Shown: one piece after another, positions 1-6,924 of the stretch
Layout of the letters: every line of letters begins with the position of its first letter
How positions within the stretch are numbered: position 1 is the stretch's first letter
Assembly: GCA_015491205.1 (NCBI GenBank)
Contig: WFWI01000030.1
Coordinates: forward strand, 1 to 10,388
Origin: Candidatus Microgenomates bacterium
Lineage (GTDB): Bacteria; Patescibacteriota; Microgenomatia; UBA1406; GWC2-37-13
Direction: 5' to 3'
Length of the DNA stretch: 10,388 nt
Position numbers and translations under genes: made by a program
The notes under the pieces: model-generated
What the model saw: the letters and a program-made list of their open reading frames with translations, nothing else
Databases searched by the model: none
Told to the model about the DNA's origin: nothing

Positions 1-1337
1 GCCAAACAGTTGGCATAATCGGGTTTGGAAGGTTTGGAAAGGTGCTTCATAGGCTTTTAAAGGACGATTTTAAAATTGCTGTGTTCACCCGTTCTTCAAA
101 AGCTTATGAAGGATTTAAATTTACAAAAAACACCTTCATTTGCAATTCTCCTAAAGAGCTTTATAAAGCTTCCCAAACAGTTTTTTTCTGCGTGCCTATT
201 CGAGAGTTTGAAAAGGTAGTAGAACAACACAAAAAATATTTTAAAGATCACCTCCTTTTAGATGTCTTATCTGTAAAATACCACCCCTACAAAGTGTTCA
301 AAAAATTTCTAAAAGGCACAAAAGCTCGTGCCATCCTCACCCACCCTATGTTTGGACCTGATTCAGCTAAAGAGTCTTTTAAAGGCCTACCGCTTGTTAT
401 GCACAATTTTAATGCTGATGAAAAAACTTATGAATTTTGGAAAAAATTTTTTTCTGGAAAAGGAATAAAAATAGTTGAGCTCACACCTCAAGAACATGAT
501 AAACTTGCTGCCTACTCCCAAGGTGTTACTCATTTTATTGGCAGAATCCTTCAAAAATTTGGCTTTAAACCAACGCCGATTGACACCCTTGGCGCCAAAA
601 AACTTCAGGAGGTAATGGAGCAAACCTGCAATGACACCTGGGAGCTTTTTTATGACCTGCAAAACTTCAACCTATACACAAAAGGAATGCGGATAAAATT
701 TGGTAAGGCCTACGACAAGCTTTACAACCAACTTCTTCCAAGACGTGTTTCTGCAAAATATATTGTCTATGGAATTCAAGGAGGAAAAGGAAGCTTTAAC
801 GAGGAGGCAATTTTGCATTATACAAAGGAAAAGGGCATCAAAAACTTTAAAATCAAATATCTTTATACTACACCTGCTGTACTCTCTGCTCTTTACAAAG
901 GTGAGATTGACTTTGGGCTTTTTGCTGTACACAACTCAGTTGGTGGAATAGTTTGGGAATCCGCAAGGGCTCTAGCAGCTTACAAAGTTAAAATCGTGGA
1001 AGAATTTCCAATAAGGATAAGGCATTTTTTAATGACCTTGCCCCACGTGCCTTTTGAAAAAATTGATACAATCATAGCCCATCCTCAGGTTTTAAAGCAA
1101 TGCAAAAGAACTTTAAAAAAGCTTTATCCAAGCCTTAAACAAATATCAGGCAAGGGCAAGCTTATTGACACAGCTGCTGCAGCCGAAGCGCTTTTTAAGG
1201 GAAAATTGCCCAAAAATTACGCGATTCTTGGCCCCAAAGCTTTAAGCAAGCTTTACAACCTTAAAATCGTAAAAGAAGACCTGCAGGACGACAAGGAAAA
1301 CTTAACCTACTTTTTCCTCGTCACCCTCCCTCGATAG
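1..1337 (+). CDS. Prephenate dehydrogenase / prephenate dehydratase fusion (TyrA-PheA type), 5'-truncated
   Basis: The reading frame is open from base 3. The GTG at 42 is not the true start, because the codons before it encode a dinucleotide-binding loop (GIIGFGRFGK), so the gene begins left of the window. Counting from the GTG, residues 1-235 form a TyrA-like domain: LLLDVLSVK at 71-79, the family signature THPMFGP at 100-106, and EHDKLAAYSQGVTHF at 151-165. Residues 240-431 form a PheA-like domain: YGIQGGKGSFNEEA at 243-256, HNSVGG at 297-302, AHPQVLKQC at 346-354, DTAAAAE at 376-382 and NLTYFF at 420-425. Prephenate dehydrogenase gives hydroxyphenylpyruvate (towards tyrosine) and the dehydratase gives phenylpyruvate (towards phenylalanine). 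No chorismate mutase domain lies in the visible part and no ACT regulatory domain follows. Two usually conserved dehydratase spots differ: ENS is HNS and TRF is TYF. Dehydratase activity is therefore less certain than dehydrogenase activity. Confidence 0.85.
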   Translation, partial: QTVGIIGFGRFGKVLHRLLKDDFKIAVFTRSSKAYEGFKFTKNTFICNSPKELYKASQTVFFCVPIREFEKVVEQHKKYFKDHLLLDVLSVKYHPYKVFKKFLKGTKARAILTHPMFGPDSAKESFKGLPLVMHNFNADEKTYEFWKKFFSGKGIKIVELTPQEHDKLAAYSQGVTHFIGRILQKFGFKPTPIDTLGAKKLQEVMEQTCNDTWELFYDLQNFNLYTKGMRIKFGKAYDKLYNQLLPRRVSAKYIVYGIQGGKGSFNEEAILHYTKEKGIKNFKIKYLYTTPAVLSALYKGEIDFGLFAVHNSVGGIVWESARALAAYKVKIVEEFPIRIRHFLMTLPHVPFEKIDTIIAHPQVLKQCKRTLKKLYPSLKQISGKGKLIDTAAAAEALFKGKLPKNYAILGPKALSKLYNLKIVKEDLQDDKENLTYFFLVTLPR

Positions 1338-1361
1338 TCCTATAAGATTACTTGCTATGTA

Positions 1362-1378
1362 GTTAAAATAATTTTAAC
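1362..1378. repeat. Perfect inverted repeat, 8-base arms
   Basis: GTTAAAAT (1362-1369) and ATTTTAAC (1371-1378) are perfect inverted arms around a single A, 25 bases after the fusion gene's stop. No clear T-tract follows, so a terminator role is only possible. It could be a protein-binding palindrome. Confidence 0.4.
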
Positions 1379-1437
1379 AGATAAGGCTTTACAGGTTACG
1401 TTACAAAGATTTTTTTAAACACCCAAATAATCCACAA

Positions 1438-1477
1438 TTAACGTTAAGTATATGCGATCGCAGCATCTTAACGTTAA
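1438..1477. terminator. Long hairpin between convergent genes, terminator or other structural signal
   Basis: TTAACGTTAAG (1438-1448) pairs perfectly with CTTAACGTTAA (1467-1477). Inside, ATGC (1452-1455) pairs with GCAT (1463-1466) after a TAT bulge, giving about 15 pairs and a 7-base loop. The loop region contains the palindrome TGCGATCGCA (1453-1462), and each arm contains the self-palindrome TTAACGTTAA. It lies between the ends of the + gene at 1337 and the - gene at 1551, so a bidirectional terminator is plausible. A strong T-run is missing on both sides, which lowers confidence. Confidence 0.4.
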
Positions 1478-1493
1478 CAAAATTATTGCGCAA

Positions 1494-1556
1494 TTTACTC
1501 ACTACTCGCTACTGACTACTGGCTACTAACTACCAGCTACCAACTACCCTTTACAA
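1494..1556. repeat. Heptamer tandem repeat, copy 1 (consensus RCTACYN on +)
   Basis: Seven consecutive 7-base units fill 1501-1549: ACTACTC, GCTACTG, ACTACTG, GCTACTA, ACTACCA, GCTACCA, ACTACCC. They are flanked by degenerate units TTTACTC (1494-1500) and TTTACAA (1550-1556). The first base of the unit alternates A/G, giving a 14-base super-period. The last degenerate unit contains the TAA stop of the minus-strand gene at 1551. On the minus strand the units read GTAG..., which puts TAG stops in all three frames because 7 is not a multiple of 3. A second array lies at 8137-8178. Confidence 0.85.
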
Positions 1557-1979
1557 ATTCTGAAGCTCTGACTCTATTGAAGGATCGCCTTGATCAAGGC
1601 CTTCTACTTGAAGCGATTCAATCTCCTTTTCTATAGTTTCAAGTGAAGTATCATCTGAGACTGTCGGTACAACTACAGCCCCTCCTGTAGCTTCAGGCGT
1701 GCTGGTTGGAGAAACAATTATGTTCGTTTCTTTTCCTCTATCAACTATAGGTTTCTGTTGTATTTTGTTGGCAAAAAAATAAGAAGCTGCTGCTACCACA
1801 AGCGATACTCCTGCTATAACAACACCTCTAAGCGTCTTATTACTCTTCCACCAACCTACATTATTGACAGACCTCCCTACAGCCTCTGTTCCTATATTCG
1901 TAAAACTAGACATTTCCTCTCCCATCTTCATTTGACCCAGATTCTCTGTTTGTTCAATTTGATTGCTTTTTTCCTCCAT
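1551..1979 (-). CDS. Single-pass membrane protein with Pro/Thr-rich linker, unknown function
   Basis: I do not recognise a named family. The 142-residue protein has a polar N-terminal part, a hydrophobic helix at about residues 52-70 (GVVIAGVSLVVAAASYFFA), an NK-basic boundary, a Ser/Thr-Pro linker (VSPTSTPEA, 89-97) and an acidic C-terminal tail with two similar blocks, SLETIEKEIESL (112-123) and SIESELQNL (134-142). This suggests a membrane-anchored protein with a short exposed acidic tail, but the orientation is not settled by sequence. It starts 21 bases after the stop of the upstream exported coiled-coil gene (3059-2001) and is probably co-transcribed with it. Both proteins carry a similar SPT-type linker, which supports a shared envelope role. 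No Shine-Dalgarno sequence precedes the ATG at 1979; the spacer is A/T only. Confidence 0.75.
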   Translation of the reverse strand: MEEKSNQIEQTENLGQMKMGEEMSSFTNIGTEAVGRSVNNVGWWKSNKTLRGVVIAGVSLVVAAASYFFANKIQQKPIVDRGKETNIIVSPTSTPEATGGAVVVPTVSDDTSLETIEKEIESLQVEGLDQGDPSIESELQNL

Positions 1980-1983
1980 ATTT

Positions 1984-2010
1984 TTTTATAAACTTAGATT
2001 TTATAAACTT
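1984..2010. repeat. 12-base direct repeat with 15-base period across a gene junction
   Basis: TTTTATAAACTT occurs at 1984-1995 and 1999-2010. On the minus strand the right copy carries the final codons and TAA stop of the 3059-2001 gene, and the left copy fills the spacer before the next ATG at 1979. The spacer therefore looks like a small tandem duplication of the upstream gene's end. Confidence 0.7.
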
Positions 2011-3059
2011 GCCGCTGGTGTGCTAGTTGGTGTAACCGTAGGAGAAACTCCGATTACACTTCTGTAAACATTTCTTAATTCAACAACTACCTGCTGAAGA
2101 TTTCTTCTTATGGTAACAAAATCCTCTCTTAAAACTTGAAGATCGGCAAGAAGCTGCCTATAAGCTCCTGCAATAGCTTGTCCTAAGTTGGTATCTTCAG
2201 TAACTTCTATAATATAAACCTTATTTGCTTGTTCCTCAACCTTTAAATCAAACTCTATTATCTGGTTTTTAACCTGTTCGAGCCTTGATCTTACTCGGCT
2301 AACATCAGCGCCATTTTCCTCCAACAAAGATAAAACCACCTCAATTTTGCTAACTAGCTTTTTCAAATTCTCGCTCAACCTCTCAAAAACCTCTGTCCTT
2401 TCTTCATTCAACTCCTCTATTCTTTCATTTAATCTTTCAACTATCTCCTTTTGTCTTTCCTCTAAACCCTCTAGCCTTTCTCTTAATCTTTCAAGCCTGC
2501 TTTCTCTTAATCTCCTTAATTCAACCAGTCTGCTTCTTAGTAAATTTCTTCGCCTCTCCAGCCTCTCCTCCAACCTTTCCCTCATTCTTTCAAGAAGTTG
2601 CTTTTGTCTTTCATAAGAAGCTTCAAGCGTGCTTTCCTTATCTTCCTCCTCATCCTCATCTTCCTCTACATCCCTTAAAAACCTTCTTTGATTTCTCTCT
2701 TTTTCCTCTTCATCTTTATCATTATCTCTCCTAAAGCGCCTTAATTCTCTCAAAAATCTTCTACCCCTCTTATCATCATTATCTTTGTTTTTCTTTTCTT
2801 CTTCATCTTTATCTTCATCCTCCTCTTCTTCTTTTTGCATATTTTTAAAATTATCCATGTTTACACCGGAGGTATTTGCAGGTGAGCTAAACCTTGGAGA
2901 ATTGTCTTTATCATCTTCATCATCTTCCTCTTGCACTAAGACTCTTTTTACACCATCCTGTTTATCCTCATCATCTTCATCATCTGCCAATACAGTTATG
3001 TTAAAGACAAAAAGAAAAATAAGAAGATATACTAAAAGTTTTTTCTTGCTTATCTTCAT
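2001..3059 (-). CDS. Exported, highly charged coiled-coil protein
   Basis: I do not recognise a named family. The 352-residue protein starts with a basic N-terminus and hydrophobic core (MKISKKKLLVYLLIFLFVFN), and a likely signal peptidase site after VLA (residue 25), so it is probably exported. Residues 26-145 are low-complexity and extremely acidic, with Asp/Glu runs interrupted by arginine clusters. One sub-block is repeated: DKDEEEK...RRFLREL (84-106) and DKDEEEK...RRFLRDV (114-131). Residues 146-280 are Leu/Glu/Arg-rich and predict a long coiled coil. Residues 285-336 look helical with more hydrophobic positions, and the end is a Pro/Thr tail (SPTVTPTSTPAASL). There is no cysteine and no visible enzyme motif, which suggests a structural envelope or ion-binding role. 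The gene has a strong near-leaderless promoter and precedes a membrane protein gene, probably as an operon. Confidence 0.8.
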   Translation of the reverse strand: MKISKKKLLVYLLIFLFVFNITVLADDEDDEDKQDGVKRVLVQEEDDEDDKDNSPRFSSPANTSGVNMDNFKNMQKEEEEDEDKDEEEKKNKDNDDKRGRRFLRELRRFRRDNDKDEEEKERNQRRFLRDVEEDEDEEEDKESTLEASYERQKQLLERMRERLEERLERRRNLLRSRLVELRRLRESRLERLRERLEGLEERQKEIVERLNERIEELNEERTEVFERLSENLKKLVSKIEVVLSLLEENGADVSRVRSRLEQVKNQIIEFDLKVEEQANKVYIIEVTEDTNLGQAIAGAYRQLLADLQVLREDFVTIRRNLQQVVVELRNVYRSVIGVSPTVTPTSTPAASL

Positions 3060-3066
3060 ATTTAGA

Positions 3067-3095
3067 AGATTAACTCAACTTCCAAAAATTGTCAA
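3067..3095 (-). promoter_or_regulatory. Sigma70-type promoter for the 3059-1551 operon, nearly leaderless
   Basis: On the minus strand, -35 TTGACA (3095-3090) and -10 TAATCT (3072-3067) are separated by exactly 17 bases. The -10 box ends 7 bases before the ATG at 3059, so transcription would begin at or within a base or two of the start codon. Confidence 0.75.
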
Positions 3096-3107
3096 GCCCA
3101 ATTTGAC

Positions 3108-3136
3108 TTGAAATAAGAAAAACCTTTTCCTATACT
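3108..3136 (+). promoter_or_regulatory. Sigma70-type promoter for the glycosyltransferase operon
   Basis: -35 TTGAAA (3108-3113), a 17-base spacer, and -10 TATACT (3131-3136). The expected start near 3143 would leave a leader of about 9 bases before the ATG at 3152. This promoter is divergent from the one at 3067-3095. An overlapping TTGACT at 3103-3108 is an alternative -35, but its spacing to the -10 is 22 bases. Confidence 0.65.
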
Positions 3137-3151
3137 TCAATTTGAGAGTCT

Positions 3152-4495
3152 ATGAAAATAGCTTTCATACACTATCGTACAGGAGAAAGGGATGGCGTCA
3201 GCCTTGAGATAGAAAAAAGGGCTGAAATTCTCCAAAAGCTTGGCCACAAAGTTTTCTATATCACGGGCTTTGACGGCCTGGAGCGACAAAACGTTTTTTT
3301 GATCAAAGAGCTTGACATAAAAACCTCCTACAACAAGTTTTTGCGCGAGGACTGCTTTTACAACGGGCTTTTTGAGGAAAACTTTATGATCTCGCTTTAT
3401 TTTCAGCTAGAAAACAAGATTTATAAAAAACTAAACAAGGCCTTTGAAAAGCTAAAGCCTGACCTTGTTTTTGTGCACAACATTTTTTCCCATGCCTACA
3501 ACCTCCCTGCCACAACTGCGCTTCTTAAAGTCTTGGACAAGCACCAGGTAAAAACTGTGGCTGTCAATCACGACTTTTGGTTTGAGCGCCCCTATTTTCA
3601 AAAGCCAAAGTACTTTTTTATCAAGGAAATTTTGCAAAGCCTGCCGCCTGTCAGGCCCTACATCATAAAACAACAAGTTATAAACAGCCTTGCACAAGAG
3701 GAAATTTTAAGGCGCCGCGGCATAAAGGCCGAGCTTATTGGGGACTATTTTGAATACAGCCAGCCCTTGGCAAAAATTGACGATTTTAACCGTGATTTGC
3801 GCGAGTATTTTGGAATAAAAAAGGATGATCTTTTGATGCTTCATGCCACGCGCATAACTCAAAGAAAAAACATCGAAAACGCCTTTGTCTTTGCCCGGGA
3901 GCTTGAAAAGGCTTTAAGAAAACTTGCGCCAATAAAGATCTTAGGCAAAACTTTCAAAAGAACCTCGCGGGTAGTTGTACTCCTTCCCAACTTTGTTGAG
4001 GTTGACGCCCTGCCCTATTACAAGGAAATTAAAAAGCTGGCTGAAAAAATAAAGCTCAACGCGATTTTTGCCTGGGAAAAGTTTATGCCAGAGCGAAAGG
4101 AGGAAAACGGCGTGAAAATTTACAGCTTTTGGGACGCCTATCCTTTTGCCGACCTTATAACCTACACCTCCTCCTGGGAAGGCTTTGGCAACCAGTTTTT
4201 AGAGGCAGTGCACTTTAAAAAGCTGCCGGTGGTTTTTGAATACCCCGTGTTTGAAAAGGATATTAAAAGGGAAGGATATGAATACGTCTCGCTAGGATCT
4301 GAACTCAAGCGCCGCAATGGCCTAGCATTTGTGCCAAAAGAAAAGGTAAAAAGCGCGGTTAGAGATACAATAAAGCTTTTACAAAAGCCAAAAGAAATAA
4401 AACGAATTGTTGAAAAGAATTTTAAAATAGCTCGTAAAAACCACTCCCTAGAGAAGCTTGAGAAAGAGTTGAAAAGTTTAATTAAAAGCTTATAG
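3152..4495 (+). CDS. Glycosyltransferase, GT4-like retaining family (GT-B fold)
   Basis: The protein of 447 residues begins MKIAFIHYRTGERDGVSLEI, a strand and glycine-containing loop typical of GT-B enzymes. The N-terminal acceptor domain spans about 1-215 and includes VNHDFWFERP (138-147). The C-terminal nucleotide-sugar domain spans about 220-430 and opens with LLMLHATRITQRKN (227-240). It carries the E-x7-E motif typical of GT4 enzymes: E343 and E351 in WEGFGNQFLEA. It likely transfers a sugar from a nucleotide donor to a soluble or lipid acceptor in the cytoplasm; the donor and acceptor cannot be read from the sequence. No signal peptide or membrane helix is visible. Its neighbour at 4503 starts 7 bases after this stop, so the two are probably co-transcribed. 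A GH13 phosphorylase-like gene at the right end of the window makes a sucrose or glucosylglycerate-type pathway conceivable, but that is inference. Confidence 0.8.
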   Translation: MKIAFIHYRTGERDGVSLEIEKRAEILQKLGHKVFYITGFDGLERQNVFLIKELDIKTSYNKFLREDCFYNGLFEENFMISLYFQLENKIYKKLNKAFEKLKPDLVFVHNIFSHAYNLPATTALLKVLDKHQVKTVAVNHDFWFERPYFQKPKYFFIKEILQSLPPVRPYIIKQQVINSLAQEEILRRRGIKAELIGDYFEYSQPLAKIDDFNRDLREYFGIKKDDLLMLHATRITQRKNIENAFVFARELEKALRKLAPIKILGKTFKRTSRVVVLLPNFVEVDALPYYKEIKKLAEKIKLNAIFAWEKFMPERKEENGVKIYSFWDAYPFADLITYTSSWEGFGNQFLEAVHFKKLPVVFEYPVFEKDIKREGYEYVSLGSELKRRNGLAFVPKEKVKSAVRDTIKLLQKPKEIKRIVEKNFKIARKNHSLEKLEKELKSLIKSL

Positions 4496-4502
4496 TATAA
4501 CT

Positions 4503-5590
4503 ATGACAGACGAACAACTACCAAATCCAAACGCAAAAGAAAAACCCAAAACATATGAAATCCAATCTTACGAGGACTATCTCAATTGGCTGCAAAATAC
4601 CTTCTTTCCACTCACCAGAAATCTAGCAACACCAGAATCCCCTGTTCTTACAACCGGCTTTATTATGGATCAAAATGGAGCTATAGCAAGAGATGGAAAA
4701 GTCCCACTTGAAATTGCAAACCAACTTGATTGGCAAGCCTTTATGTGGTTTTTAGCCTCAGCAGACATTTTCCTTACTGGGATGAGGTATATAGAAAGAG
4801 TAGTTAACGCGCTGCAAGCAGATGAACACTTTCAAAACATCCTTTTTCCTTATGAAAATCCCAAAGGTGATGCCTTTTTAGAAAGCCTTCAAGCCAAAGC
4901 AGACTTTTTCCCAGAGATTGGAGAATTTAGGAAAAAGATGGGTCTTCCCCGCTCCCCTGACATTTATATTGCAACCACTAATTTAGAAAAATATAGAGGT
5001 GTCTTAGTAGAGGTGTCTTAGAAAGCGAGGAGTTCAAAAAAATTGTTGAAGCTGTAAAAAAACAAGGCAGAAACATAGTGATAATAAAAGAAGGACCATT
5101 TACAGAAGAAGAAATCGAGCTCATGCAAGAGGCTGGAGTTTCTTGGAAATCTTATACCAGAGGGGTAAGCAGACAACCAGGTAAACATTTTATAGAATCC
5201 ATTGTTGATGATTACTACAGAAGACATGGAAAAAGACCATCTGTTATTGCCAACACAACAGGCCCAAGTGTAAAAAGGCTCCTTTTTGAGGCTTCAGAGA
5301 CGGGAGGTTATCCCCTATTTTTAGAAGCAGTAGTGGCACAAGAGGAAATAAAAGGAGATAATCTTACTTATTTTGAGGGAGATAGACCAATACCCGACCC
5401 CATAAGATATCTTGAAGAAAACCAAGGGTTTTTGATTTTGGCAAAAACTCTCTCTTTACCCGCCACTGCAGTCTCAGAAAATCCAATAACCCAAACCTTC
5501 AACGTACTCGCCAAAATATTTAGCAACAAAATACAAAAACTATTGTTCTCCAGCCCGCCAGAACAACCCAAATTTAACCTTCGAGGTTAA
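4503..5590 (+). pseudogene. Gene split by a 14-base tandem duplication; possible RibD-C/DHFR-like fold
   Basis: Two reading frames, 4503-5021 and the continuation through 5590, are one gene. TAGAGGTGTCTTAG is exactly duplicated at 4994-5007 and 5008-5021. The +14 shift brings a TAG into frame at 5019-5021. Removing one copy restores a continuous 357-residue protein reading ...NLEKYRGVLESEEFKKIVEA... across the joint. The N-terminal part (PVLTTGFIMDQNGAIARDGK, then ASADIFLTGMRYIERVV) resembles the opening of RibD C-terminal/dihydrofolate reductase-like domains (SLDGKIA...ADAVLVG...T). That is a weak motif match, so substrate and role are unknown. The intact gene would have followed the glycosyltransferase in an operon. 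The end (...EQPKFNLRG) runs into a dispersed palindromic repeat that supplies the TAA stop at 5588-5590, so the native C-terminus may be altered. Either the mutation is real or it is an assembly error. The residues past 5078 are still well conserved as protein, so any inactivation would be recent. Confidence 0.8.
4994..5021. repeat. Exact 14-base tandem duplication causing a frameshift
   Basis: TAGAGGTGTCTTAG at 4994-5007 is repeated immediately at 5008-5021, with no identity beyond the unit on either side. Because 14 is not a multiple of 3, it breaks the 4503-5590 reading frame. Confidence 0.95.
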
Positions 5591-5661
5591 ATGCGGGGCG
5601 TGACAAGGCTCCGGAAAACCTAAATTTTCACATTTCTCGTTCGAAAAATTTGCCGTCCGTA
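5554..5661. repeat. Dispersed palindromic element, copy A
   Basis: It contains a perfect 9-base hairpin ATTTAACCT-TCG-AGGTTAAAT (5572-5592), then GCGGGGCGTGACAAGGCTCCGG, and a distal block at 5625-5661 (starting TTTTCACATTTCTCGTTCG). The distal block matches copy C (8088-8124) at 35 of 37 positions. The left edge CCCGCCAG (5554-5561) also matches copy C (8027-8034). The segment GGCTCCGGAAAA (5607-5618) is the exact reverse complement of the left end of copy B (6925-6936). The TAA stop of the split gene lies inside the hairpin. Confidence 0.75.
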
Positions 5662-5708
5662 AAAAAACCTCCTCGTACCTCCGAAAATTTCTACCTTAGT
5701 CAAAAAAT

Positions 5709-5737
5709 TTGACTTAAAATTTGGAATATGGTATAAA
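5709..5737 (+). promoter_or_regulatory. Sigma70-type promoter for the ATPase gene, with overlapping inverted repeat
   Basis: -35 TTGACT (5709-5714), a 17-base spacer, and -10 TATAAA (5732-5737). Transcription would start near 5744, leaving a leader of about 3 bases. A perfect inverted repeat AGTCAAA-AAA-TTTGACT (5698-5714) overlaps the -35 box and could be a repressor site. Confidence 0.65.
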
Positions 5738-5746
5738 TTTTAGGAG

Positions 5747-6916
5747 ATGATAAAGAGGTATTTAACAGACAACATAGCTCAAGACCTCAAGGAGAAAATT
5801 ATCCTTATCGCTGGTCCAAGGCAGGTTGGAAAAACAACCTTAGCTCATTATATTGGCAAAAACCTCTTCTCTCCCTTTGCATATTTCAACTGGGATTACC
5901 AGCCTGATAGAAAAAAAATTATAAACTTTGAGCTCCCTTCCTCTGCCAAACTGCTTGTTTTTGACGAGTTTCATAAATACAAAGGGTGGAAAAAGTATAT
6001 AAAAGGAATTTTTGACAAACACAAGGATAGGTTCAAAATATTGGTAACGGGTAGCGCTCGACTGGATGTTTACAGAAAAGGGGGCGAATCGCTTTTTGGC
6101 AGGTATTACTTCTACCTCCTACACCCTTTTTCCCTCTCTGAACTCATCAATCTAAAGCCAGAGATAAAACTTTTTGAAGAGCTGGAATTCAGCCCTAAAA
6201 AAGAAGGAGAAGAAGCCTTGTCTCTACTTTTCAAATTTGGCGGTTTTCCTGAGCCTCTTTTAAAAGCAAACGAAAGATTTTGGAAACGTTGGCAAGCCCA
6301 AGGAGTAGACAGGCTTGTAAAGGAGGAAATCAGAGAGCTTGTGCAGATATCCGACCTCTCAAATCTTCAGGTGCTGGTGGAAATAATCCCTTCCAAAGTT
6401 GGATCGCTCCTTTCGGTAAACAATCTAAGAGAAGACCTTGAAGTAGCGCACAAAACTTTGACCTCTTACTTGGAAATCCTTCAGAATTTTTACTATATTT
6501 TTCAAATAAGCCCCTTTGCAAGCTCAAAAATAAAATCCCTTCGCAAAAGGAAAAAAGTATATCTCTGGGACTGGTCAAGGCTGGAGGATGAGTCTGCTAA
6601 ATTTGAAAATTTAATTGCCTCCCATCTTTTAAAATTTGCTGACTTTATAAAACATGCTTTGGGAGAAAAAGCTGAGCTTTTTTATTTGAGAGATTTGGAA
6701 GAAAGAGAGGTAGATTTTTTGGTAGTAGTAAATGGAAAGCCATGGTTTGCAGTGGAGGCAAAGCTTAAGCCTGGAAAGACCAAAAGTTTAGAATATTTTG
6801 GAAAAAAGCTTAATATCCCCTATCTTTATCAGGTCGTAATGGAAAAAGACAAGGATTTTATTTATAAAAACGTACGCACTATTAGTGCAGATAAATTTTT
6901 AACTGCATTAGTTTAA
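5747..6916 (+). CDS. AAA ATPase of the AAA_14/DUF4143 type with C-terminal PD-(D/E)XK-like domain
   Basis: The 389-residue protein has a Walker A motif GPRQVGKTT (23-31), Walker B LLVFDE (69-74), and a sensor-like VTGSARLDVYRKGGESLFGRY (100-120) followed by the family's LHPFSLSEL (125-133). A middle region rich in helices includes a probable winged-helix segment (about 195-250). The C-terminal DUF4143-like part has E287, VDFLV (D323 within 322-326) and VEAK (E337, K339), the spacing of a PD-(D/E)XK nuclease core. Members of this family are widespread and mostly uncharacterised. Roles in DNA-related or defence-like functions have been suggested, but I cannot assign one here. It seems a single-gene unit, with its own promoter ending 9 bases before the ATG and repeat elements on both sides. 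AGGAG (5742-5746) directly abuts the ATG, too close to act as a normal Shine-Dalgarno site, which fits near-leaderless initiation. Confidence 0.88.
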   Translation: MIKRYLTDNIAQDLKEKIILIAGPRQVGKTTLAHYIGKNLFSPFAYFNWDYQPDRKKIINFELPSSAKLLVFDEFHKYKGWKKYIKGIFDKHKDRFKILVTGSARLDVYRKGGESLFGRYYFYLLHPFSLSELINLKPEIKLFEELEFSPKKEGEEALSLLFKFGGFPEPLLKANERFWKRWQAQGVDRLVKEEIRELVQISDLSNLQVLVEIIPSKVGSLLSVNNLREDLEVAHKTLTSYLEILQNFYYIFQISPFASSKIKSLRKRKKVYLWDWSRLEDESAKFENLIASHLLKFADFIKHALGEKAELFYLRDLEEREVDFLVVVNGKPWFAVEAKLKPGKTKSLEYFGKKLNIPYLYQVVMEKDKDFIYKNVRTISADKFLTALV

Positions 6917-6924
6917 AATCGTAA

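Noticed and set aside
42..44. GTG at 42 as the start of the fusion gene
   Set aside because: In-frame codons from base 3 encode the glycine-rich dinucleotide-binding loop, so the gene starts outside the window.
1338..1550. tRNA or other known RNA gene between the first two genes
   Set aside because: No cloverleaf, TTCRA-type T-arm or CCA end was found; the region is explained by inverted and tandem repeats.
2347..3111. Serine/leucine-rich open frames on the + strand opposite the coiled-coil gene
   Set aside because: They are the complements of Glu/Asp/Arg codon runs in a gene with signal peptide, coiled coil and a promoter; the antisense frames are low-complexity shadows.
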